Source: Nitrospirota bacterium (GTDB taxonomy: Bacteria; Nitrospirota; Nitrospiria; JACQBZ01). Taken from it: DNA of 9,966 bases. The DNA is taken from contig JACQHO010000126.1 of assembly GCA_016198945.1 (NCBI GenBank), forward strand, positions 1-9,966, in the 5' to 3' direction. Position numbers and translations under genes: made by a program. Of this stretch, positions 1 through 4,712 are shown one piece after another (position 1 is the first letter of the stretch; every line of letters begins with the position of its first letter). The notes under the pieces are model-generated. The model searched no databases and was not told the origin of the DNA. It saw only the letters and a program-made list of their open reading frames with translations.

Positions 1-158
1 GCCGGCATGAAGCAGGTGAGAATCCGCATCGTGGTGGTCTTGCCGGCGCCGTTGGGCCCCAGGAAAGCGAGGATCTCGCCTTTCTGGACATGGAACGTGA
101 CGTCCTTGATGGCGGTGAGATCCCCGTATCGTTTAGTCAGATTTTGAACGCTGATCAT
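1..158 (-). CDS. ABC transporter ATP-binding protein, N-terminal fragment (runs off the window)
   Basis: This is the nucleotide-binding subunit of an ABC transporter, a cytoplasmic ATPase that powers a membrane permease. Only the first 52 codons are present. The translation begins MISVQNLTKRYG and contains a complete Walker A motif, GPNGAGKT, at residues 34-41, followed by TTMRILTCFMP. That pattern is typical of ATPases paired with ABC-2-type permeases, including GldA/NosF/CcmA-like proteins. The signature motif, Walker B and H-loop lie outside the window, so the substrate cannot be inferred. ATG at 156-158 is the only reasonable start because an in-frame TGA lies 39 bases upstream (198-200). 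A GGAG lies about 15 bases before the ATG, rather far for a ribosome binding site. The family call is secure; the subfamily is a guess. Confidence 0.93.
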   Translation of the reverse strand, partial: MISVQNLTKRYGDLTAIKDVTFHVQKGEILAFLGPNGAGKTTTMRILTCFMP

Positions 159-373
159 CGGATATCCGGCATTCTCCTGCGCACAAATAATTTCCCTTCA
201 GTCATTGGATCAGCCGTCTCGGCGAAACGACGGGATGTCTTTTATCGCGGGAGCCGGTAAGACCCATGGGATGGAACTGAGAAAGACTGCAGGCCCATCC
301 ATGACGGGCGGGCTGGAGGGAATGCGTGCCGCTCATGTTCGGGAAGGTAATATATCGCTCCCGGCTTCCTTTG
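159..373. other. Intergenic stretch between the ABC ATPase and the histidine kinase
   Basis: This 215-bp gap separates two minus-strand genes. I see no convincing coding region: the small ORFs here are open by chance and resemble nothing known to me. There is no hairpin followed by a T-tract that would terminate kinase transcription. No strong sigma-70 promoter for the ABC gene is visible either. A TTATTT on the minus strand near 183-188 could act as a poor -10, but it has no matching -35. Confidence 0.5.
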
Positions 374-1891
374 TCAAGTTTTCAGTGGCGGGATTTCATG
401 GGTGGGGGATTCCAGTGGGCCGGTGTCTCTGGAGATCGGAAGTTCGATCGTGAAGCAGGCGCCCTGTCCCGGCCTGCTCTCGACACGGATCGTTCCCCGG
501 TGCTGTTTGATAATTCCGTACGATAAGGACAAGCCGAGGCCGGTTCCCCTGCCGACCTCTTTCGTTGTAAAGAAGGGCTCGAAAATTTTGGGGAGATGCT
601 CGGGAGCGATGCCGGGACCGTTGTCCCGGATGGAGATGAGGATCTGATCCGAGGGGCCGGACCGTGTGAGGATGGTGATTTTCCCCTCTTTTTGGGTTTC
701 ATGAATCGCCTGTTCGGCATTGATGATGAGGTTCAGGAAGACCTGTTCAAATTGAGGAATGTCGACGGCGGTGATCGGAAGGCGGGGGGCGAAATCCTTC
801 ACGATGACGATGTTTTTAACCCGAAGCTGATATTCAAGGAGGGCGATGGTGCGGTCCAGTACTTCGTTCAGATCGGCCAGGGTGCGTGACGGCTTGTCTT
901 GATGGGCGAAATGCAGCAGATTCTGGATGATTTTCTTTGAGCGATCGGCTTCCTGATAAATTCGGTCCAAGTCTCTTTTCGTCGCGGCATCCAGACCGGG
1001 TTGATGCGACAGAAGCTCGGCGAATCCCAGGATGCTGGTGAGCGGATTATTCAGCTCGTGGGCGACCCCCGAGACCAATTGGCCCACGGCGGCCATCTTT
1101 TCAGAATGGATCAGCTGGGTCTGGGTATGCTTTAATTCTTCAAGACGGTTTTCCAGCGCTGTGTAGGTTTTTGCGTTTTCAATGGCGCTGCTGACCTGAT
1201 TGGCAAAGACGGACAGGAGTTGCGCGTCGGAAGCCTGGTAGGGTCTTCCCTTGCGGAAGGCCGAGATCCCTCCGATGACGCCGTGATCCCCCAGGATGGG
1301 GACGACCAGGGCTGTTGTAACCTCCATCTGATCGGCCAGCTCCTGAACCACGCGGGGATCGGATCGAAGATCATCCACCACCGCCGCCTGTTGATTCTTT
1401 GCCACCCAGCCGCATAGGCCCCCCTCGTTCATGGGCAGCGTATGGCCCCGGAGGATCTCGGCCAGCCGTCCATAACTTTCAACGTAGGTAAACGTCCCGT
1501 CGCCGTTGCAGATCGGCAGTGCGACGATATCGGCCTGGACCAGACCGTGGGCGATCTTGACGGCGGTGGAGTAAATGTCTTCGAGTCGATGTTTGTGAAA
1601 CGTGGAGGCGATGATCCTGCCGCTTTCGAGCAGCAGGTTGAAATCAAAAAGTTGTTGTTGGAGGTGACCGGCCAGCTCGATGTTTTCAGCCGTGGCGACC
1701 AGCTGTCGCAAGACGATCAGGATGATCAGGCTCGGCGCCCCCAAATAAAGAGGAGTGCGAATATCCTCGGGCCCCCAGAGCGCGGCGGCAAAAAGGAGAA
1801 CGGCGATGGCGGCGACCCCGAGAGCGGGGATGGAGTGTCTGTCGAAATGGCCGGGTGGATTTATCGGATTCGCTTCCAAGGGTTTTACCCA
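374..1891 (-). CDS. Sensor histidine kinase, C-terminal part (last membrane segments, GAF, HisKA, HATPase_c); reading frame broken at 5' end
   Basis: This is the catalytic half of a membrane sensor kinase: it autophosphorylates a histidine with ATP and passes the phosphate to a response regulator. In transcription order it encodes two membrane segments (about 1835-1720, ending in LRQLVATAENIEL), a GAF sensory domain (about 1630-1172), and a HisKA domain whose H-box GVAHELNNPLTSILGFAELL has its histidine codon at 1058-1060. The HATPase_c domain (about 754-428) has the N-box NLIINAEQAI, G1 DNGPGI, F-box FEPFFTT and G2 GTGLGLS. All key residues look intact, so the catalytic core should work if translated. 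The frame stays open to an ATG at 2107, but codons above about 1891 overlap the membrane ORF and read as low-complexity, unlike any protein domain I know. I therefore place the true junction near 1885-1891. The alternative is reinitiation at the in-frame TTG (1877-1879), but no ribosome binding site precedes it. No response regulator gene is adjacent. Confidence 0.88.
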   Translation of the reverse strand, partial: WVKPLEANPINPPGHFDRHSIPALGVAAIAVLLFAAALWGPEDIRTPLYLGAPSLIILIVLRQLVATAENIELAGHLQQQLFDFNLLLESGRIIASTFHKHRLEDIYSTAVKIAHGLVQADIVALPICNGDGTFTYVESYGRLAEILRGHTLPMNEGGLCGWVAKNQQAAVVDDLRSDPRVVQELADQMEVTTALVVPILGDHGVIGGISAFRKGRPYQASDAQLLSVFANQVSSAIENAKTYTALENRLEELKHTQTQLIHSEKMAAVGQLVSGVAHELNNPLTSILGFAELLSHQPGLDAATKRDLDRIYQEADRSKKIIQNLLHFAHQDKPSRTLADLNEVLDRTIALLEYQLRVKNIVIVKDFAPRLPITAVDIPQFEQVFLNLIINAEQAIHETQKEGKITILTRSGPSDQILISIRDNGPGIAPEHLPKIFEPFFTTKEVGRGTGLGLSLSYGIIKQHRGTIRVESRPGQGACFTIELPISRDTGPLESPTHEIPPLKT

Positions 1892-2682
1892 ACCGTGTGT
1901 TTCAACCGGGCATTGAGCGCGCCCAAGCCGATACAGAGAAACGCTGCGGTCCATAAGGGATCCAGCCGACTGCCGACCTGGTATCCACCGGTGATGATCG
2001 GGGCCAAATATCCGATGTTGGCCGATGCCAGCAGGATCATTCCGGCCATGACCCATCCCAGACTTTGGCGGCCGGCATCGGCCTCCATCCGGCTCCTGGA
2101 CATCCACAAGGCATAGCTTGCGGAGAGCGGTACGATGGGATAGAACAGCGCGATCACTTTTCCGGCAACCGACATTGGGGCATGTACAATCGCCTCATAA
2201 AAGAAAACCGTCAGGCCGATCGCCAGCACATTGATCAAAATCATACAGTCCAAAACCAGCTTGGATCGCTCGAAAAGGGAATGACGTCGATGGGTCGTGA
2301 AGAGACAACCGGTCAGGAGCAGGAGAAAGGCGATGGAATATCCCGCATCGGCCAGGGAGGGAAACGGCGTGATCCATTGAAATACCAGCTCATAAACATC
2401 CCAGGCGACCATCCCCAGGGCCCAGAAGAAACAGCCGAGGCTGATGAAAAGCCAGCTTTTTTGATTGGACATCATCGGTTGACGGGCCGCATCCAGGCAG
2501 AGCAGTCCGGCTGTGAGCGATGTCAAGGTCCACCAAGAGTCGGTCCACCAGTGCAACGCGGCTTCTTCTTGAAGGAGGGCCTGGTTTCCGATCGTGAATA
2601 CGACGAGAAAAATGGCCGCCGTCACGCAGGAGCGTCTGAAGAGAGACCGCTCCCTAAGAATCGGCAAGGTTGTTCCGTTCAT
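1885..2682 (-). CDS. Multi-pass membrane sensory module, N-terminal part of the same histidine kinase
   Basis: This 265-residue ORF is almost entirely hydrophobic helices. I count about eight membrane segments, among them AAIFLVVFTIGNQALL, WLFISLGCFFWALGMVAW, SIAFLLLLTGCLF, MILINVLAIGLTVFF and LWTAAFLCIGLGAL. It resembles the integral-membrane input region found ahead of PAS, GAF, GGDEF or histidine kinase domains in one polypeptide. It stops at TAA (1885-1887) just after LDPLWTAAFLCIGLGALNAR. In such proteins that point is normally followed by two more membrane helices, and these appear in the next frame (374-1891). The most economical reading is one gene of about 770 codons carrying a 1-base frameshift. 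The start at 2680-2682 follows GGGAG (2692-2696) at 9 bases. A sigma-70-like promoter lies about 125 bp upstream. The ligand is unknown. Confidence 0.8.
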   Translation of the reverse strand: MNGTTLPILRERSLFRRSCVTAAIFLVVFTIGNQALLQEEAALHWWTDSWWTLTSLTAGLLCLDAARQPMMSNQKSWLFISLGCFFWALGMVAWDVYELVFQWITPFPSLADAGYSIAFLLLLTGCLFTTHRRHSLFERSKLVLDCMILINVLAIGLTVFFYEAIVHAPMSVAGKVIALFYPIVPLSASYALWMSRSRMEADAGRQSLGWVMAGMILLASANIGYLAPIITGGYQVGSRLDPLWTAAFLCIGLGALNARLKHTVG

Positions 2683-2713
2683 AGAGGTTCGCTCCCGGTC
2701 AGCGAGTCGGTCG

Positions 2714-2796
2714 CAGCCAATTCAATCCGAGTGAGCGATGGCTGTATCAAAAAAAACGGGCGTATGGGAACGATCGAATCGGCACGGCTGATCGTT
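2714..2796 (-). promoter_or_regulatory. Potentially structured 5' leader of the histidine kinase
   Basis: Between the predicted transcription start (about 2807) and the start codon lie two perfect inverted repeats. One has 7-bp arms AACGATC/GATCGTT (2769-2775 and 2790-2796, 14-nt loop). The other has 6-bp arms CAGCCA/TGGCTG (2714-2719 and 2739-2744, 19-nt loop). Between them the minus-strand transcript has a run of eight U (2749-2756). The U-run starts 12 bases after the first hairpin, too far for a standard intrinsic terminator. The leader could fold or bind a regulator. It matches no riboswitch class I recognise. Confidence 0.35.
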
Positions 2797-2813
2797 TAAG
2801 TGTTTCTACTGAG

Positions 2814-2842
2814 AAGCTATCACGAATGGAGTCGGTTGTCAA
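2814..2842 (-). promoter_or_regulatory. Sigma-70-type promoter of the histidine kinase
   Basis: Reading the minus strand, a perfect TTGACA -35 box (2837-2842) is followed after 17 bases by TAGCTT (2814-2819). The -10 hexamer is weak (T, A and final T match), but TG sits one base before it, making an extended -10. Transcription would start near 2807, giving a leader of about 124 nt. This is inference from consensus only. Confidence 0.5.
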
Positions 2843-2862
2843 ACAGAGGTGGAGGGTGAAAT

Positions 2863-3099
2863 CTATATATTCAGAACGAGGCTGGTCATCGTCTTGGTCA
2901 CCCCGTCAATGGACCGGATTTTTGAGAGGATCAGATCTCCGAGGGTTTCGATCGACTCCGTTTCGATGAAGATAATGAGGTCGTGAGCCCCCGTCACGGC
3001 ATAGACGGATTTGACACCGGCCATCCGGGTGATCGTTTTATATGCGCTTTTGGTGTGATCCCCCGTGACATCCACAAGGACGAATGCTGAAATTGACAT
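2863..3099 (-). CDS. Stand-alone AsnC/Lrp-type ligand-binding (RAM) domain protein
   Basis: This 78-residue protein corresponds to the C-terminal effector-binding domain of Lrp/AsnC regulators, without the DNA-binding helix-turn-helix. Recognisable elements are AFVLVDVTGDH at the start, GVKSVYAVTGAHDLIIFIE in the middle and GVTKTMTSLVL at the end. This is the beta-alpha-beta-beta-alpha-beta pattern of the RAM fold, which binds amino acids or similar small molecules at oligomer interfaces. Stand-alone RAM proteins are known; they may bind ligands or modulate full-length Lrp partners by co-assembly. The gene starts 9 bases after the stop of the DUF2914 gene. GGTGA overlapping that stop can serve as its ribosome binding site, so the two are very likely co-transcribed and perhaps translationally coupled. 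The fold is confident; target and ligand are unknown. Confidence 0.9.
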   Translation of the reverse strand: MSISAFVLVDVTGDHTKSAYKTITRMAGVKSVYAVTGAHDLIIFIETESIETLGDLILSKIRSIDGVTKTMTSLVLNI

Positions 3100-3108
3100 G
3101 GCGTTTTT

Positions 3109-3516
3109 TCACCGAATTGTGAAGGTTAAGGTTTTTAGAACGGTTCCGTCTTCCGATGTGACATCCACCTTCCAATCTCCGTCGGCGGAGGTCAGTATGG
3201 TTTTCATACTGTAGGTGCGCCAGTTGGAGGATTTGACCGGCAGCGTGACCTCCATCACCATCTTGTCTCCATGAAACCAGAGATGTTTGACGACAGCCGG
3301 TTGGAGGCTGCTTTTGATTCTGGTAAAACAGTAGAGTCTGCCGACGCTGGCATCAAACACATTTCCGGGATTCACAGGGGTCAGACTCTCGACGCCCGTC
3401 GCGATGACCGCCTCCTCTACCGTCATGATGGGGGCTGTCGCCTCCTGGGAGTAAGTCGGTCCATCCCACAGGACGAACATCAGCGCCAAAGCTGTCAGGA
3501 AGCCGCGGAAGATCAT
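3109..3516 (-). CDS. Exported DUF2914 domain protein
   Basis: This 135-residue protein has an N-terminal signal peptide: MIFRGFLTALALMFVLWDG is hydrophobic, with probable cleavage around residues 23-24 (TYS/QE). The remainder matches the DUF2914 pattern. It has VGRLYCFTRIK (residues 58-68), a HLWFHGDKMV strand pair, LPVKSSNWRTYSMKTI (92-107) and a C-terminal GDWKVDVTSEDGTVLKTLTF. It is probably periplasmic or surface-exposed with an Ig-like beta-sandwich. The biochemical role of the family is not established. The ATG at 3514-3516 is chosen because an in-frame stop lies upstream and the next 5' ATG is out of frame. The ribosome binding site is weak (AAAAAG only). It shares a transcript with the RAM domain gene downstream and has its own likely promoter. 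Confidence 0.88.
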   Translation of the reverse strand: MIFRGFLTALALMFVLWDGPTYSQEATAPIMTVEEAVIATGVESLTPVNPGNVFDASVGRLYCFTRIKSSLQPAVVKHLWFHGDKMVMEVTLPVKSSNWRTYSMKTILTSADGDWKVDVTSEDGTVLKTLTFTIR

Positions 3517-3588
3517 CTTTTTATGGAAGCCGTCATTGGAAGCGCCTGTCTCGGTTCGTCAAAAGGGGTGTGGCTCAATGGCTTGGAC

Positions 3589-3617
3589 ACCTTATCAAAA
3601 CGTTTTCACCCAGTCAA
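3589..3617 (-). promoter_or_regulatory. Sigma-70-type promoter of the DUF2914-RAM operon
   Basis: On the minus strand a TTGACT -35 box (3612-3617) is followed by a 17-base spacer and TAAGGT (3589-3594), with TG one base before the hexamer (extended -10, TGATAAGGT). Transcription would start near 3582, giving a leader of about 65 nt. The arrangement mirrors the histidine kinase promoter: near-perfect -35, 17-bp spacer, TGATA then a poor -10 end. This suggests the same holoenzyme reads both. Confidence 0.5.
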
Positions 3618-3636
3618 GGAAATTGCCGATTTTCAT

Positions 3637-4095
3637 CTAAGCCTTTTTCCGGGTTTCTAATCCGTCGATAATATTCCTTTCCAGTTGAGCCCCCAGGCCC
3701 GGAAGCGTTCGAAGGAGATGCGATCGGGCCAGCAGTTCAAGATCATGGAGGGTTTCGATACGAAAGCGCCGATGGAGCAGTCGGGCCAGTTTGGGATCCA
3801 GCCCCGGCAATTCGAAAGGGACGGTTTCGGGCGCCGGCCGATCTTGATTCTTTTCGATCTCATCGGCGATCTTGCCTGTCTTGATCAATTCGTGTATTTT
3901 CTGCTCCAGGTCTCGTCCGATTCCCGGAATCTCCCGCAACCGTCCTTGACTGTCCAGTCGGGCAGCCGGAACCTTTAAGCGGTCAATATTCGCCGCGGCC
4001 TTCCGGTAGGCGCGAATCCGAAAAGGATTGGCGCCTTCCAGTTGCAATCGGTCCGCGATGCTCCGTAACATGGATGCGACTTCTTGATTCGTCAT
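3637..4095 (-). CDS. Helix-hairpin-helix protein equivalent to the N-terminal region of DNA polymerase X
   Basis: This 152-residue protein opens with MTNQEVASMLRSIADRLQLE then NPFRIRAYRKAAANI, the signature of the 8-kDa domain of family X DNA polymerases. Three helix-hairpin-helix motifs follow: LREIPGIGRDLEQKI (53-67), FELPGLDPKLARLL (94-107) and LLRTLPGLGAQLERNI (127-142). These bind the DNA backbone non-specifically. Bacterial PolX is usually near 570 residues, with a polymerase palm/fingers region and a C-terminal PHP exonuclease. Neither is present here, and no remnant follows the stop. It is therefore either a naturally small HhH protein or the stable remnant of a polX gene. It may bind DNA ends or gaps in repair; the activity is unproven. 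The N-terminus aligns with the normal PolX start, supporting the ATG at 4093-4095, but no Shine-Dalgarno precedes it. Confidence 0.87.
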   Translation of the reverse strand: MTNQEVASMLRSIADRLQLEGANPFRIRAYRKAAANIDRLKVPAARLDSQGRLREIPGIGRDLEQKIHELIKTGKIADEIEKNQDRPAPETVPFELPGLDPKLARLLHRRFRIETLHDLELLARSHLLRTLPGLGAQLERNIIDGLETRKKA

Positions 4096-4101
4096 TCGGT
4101 A

Positions 4102-4107
4102 ATTATA
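4102..4107 (-). promoter_or_regulatory. Perfect -10 box just upstream of the HhH gene; possible leaderless transcript
   Basis: TATAAT on the minus strand ends 6 bases before the ATG, so transcription would begin at or within a few bases of the start codon. The -35 region is poor (TTATCC at about 17 bp). The gene has no Shine-Dalgarno, which agrees with a leaderless mRNA. An alternative promoter further up, TTCACG-16-TATACT with its -10 at 4130-4135, would give a leader of about 28 nt. Confidence 0.4.
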
Positions 4108-4167
4108 CCATTGTTGACGGTCTGGATAAAGTATATAGACTGTCCTGTATTCGTGAATTTCTATTCC

Positions 4168-4185
4168 TATGTAACAAATTACATA
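4168..4185. promoter_or_regulatory. 18-bp palindrome, candidate enhancer/operator site
   Basis: TATGTAA and TTACATA form a perfect 7-bp inverted repeat around a CAAA centre. The centre of symmetry lies about 128 bp upstream of the start predicted from the sigma-54 promoter at 4279-4294, the distance usual for an enhancer-binding protein. It also lies about 75-80 bp upstream of the divergent HhH gene, so it could serve that gene instead. The symmetry is directly visible; the role is inferred. Confidence 0.5.
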
Positions 4186-4278
4186 ACGGGTAGGTGAGAC
4201 TCCAGTAACCGATCACTGCTGGCAGAGTGAATATGTTGATATTGTTGGCTTATATTATCAGTCTGTCGGTTTTAAAAA

Positions 4279-4294
4279 TGGCATGTGATTTGCA
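4279..4294 (+). promoter_or_regulatory. Sigma-54 (RpoN) promoter of the response regulator gene
   Basis: TGGCATGTGATTTGCA fits the -24/-12 consensus TGGCAYRN4TTGCW at every defined position. The invariant GG (4280-4281) and GC (4292-4293) are separated by exactly 10 bases. Transcription should begin near 4305, about 22 bases before the ATG, leaving room for the ribosome binding site. A sigma-54 promoter needs an AAA+ activator, whose gene is not in this window. A sigma-70 alternative (TATATT at 4251-4256) has no good -35. Confidence 0.75.
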
Positions 4295-4326
4295 CATTCT
4301 TAGAATTGAAAGAGAGATGATGAAGA

Positions 4327-4710
4327 ATGAAAAAAATCCTGATTGCAGACGACGAGAATAGTCTCAGGTTTTTACTGCGTAAAACACTCGAAGGAAATGG
4401 GTTCGACATCATTGAGGCTGAGAATGGGAAGCAGGCGCTGGCTATGGCGCTAAAACAGATGCCGGACCTGATCATACTGGATGTCGTGATGCCGGATCTC
4501 TATGGAAGCGAAGTTTGCGAGAAGCTGCGAAAACAGCCCAAGACCGCCCGTATTCCGATCATCATCATCACCGCGAACGTCAATCTCTACAACGAAGACC
4601 AGGCCAAGGCGAGCGGCGCGGACTATTATATCACCAAACCGTTCAGCCCCCTCAAACTAAAGAGCCTTGCCCATCAAATTCTTGCCGGAGATAAGCGGTC
4701 CGTCTCTTGA
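4327..4710 (+). CDS. CheY-like single-domain response regulator
   Basis: This 127-residue protein is a bare receiver domain with no output domain. It takes phosphate from a histidine kinase or phosphotransfer protein and probably signals by protein-protein contact. The acidic pocket is D8, D9 and E10 (MKKILIADDE). The phospho-acceptor is D52 in LIILDVVMPD, the switch threonine is T82 in IIITAN, and the conserved lysine is K104 in YITKPF, with its usual cis-proline P105. All key residues are present. The ATG at 4327 follows GAGAG (4312-4316) at about 10 bases; the two ATGs just upstream are out of frame. Transcription is predicted from a sigma-54 promoter. The gene ends 2 bp before the 3' end of the convergent ahcY. 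No cognate kinase is adjacent; the GAF-containing kinase at 374-2682 is the nearest candidate. Confidence 0.95.
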   Translation: MKKILIADDENSLRFLLRKTLEGNGFDIIEAENGKQALAMALKQMPDLIILDVVMPDLYGSEVCEKLRKQPKTARIPIIIITANVNLYNEDQAKASGADYYITKPFSPLKLKSLAHQILAGDKRSVS

Positions 4711-4712
4711 AT

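Noticed and set aside
205..526. Short plus-strand open frames near the left edge
   Set aside because: They have no ribosome binding site, no recognisable domain and run into the antisense of the kinase.
1880..1895. Programmed -1 frameshift signal at the kinase break
   Set aside because: No X_XXY_YYZ heptamer lies in the required frame before the stop, so programmed slippage is not supported by sequence alone.
1892..2107. Upstream extension of the kinase frame to an ATG at 2107
   Set aside because: The extension overlaps the membrane ORF and its translation is hydrophilic, low-complexity and unlike any known domain. The alternative frame over the same bases is a clear membrane helix series.
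1442..2116. 224-codon open frame on the plus strand
   Set aside because: It is antisense to the kinase, where both membrane and GAF regions are recognisable on the other strand. It has no ribosome binding site or domain.
2749..2796. Intrinsic terminator (hairpin plus eight T) on the minus strand
   Set aside because: The nearest hairpin ends 12 bases before the T-run and its stem is not GC-rich, so it does not fit a standard terminator.
4211..4229. Imperfect palindrome CACTGCTGGCAGAGTG as a second operator
   Set aside because: The symmetry holds only with a one-base bulge and a one-base centre. It is too weak to call beside the perfect palindrome at 4168-4185.
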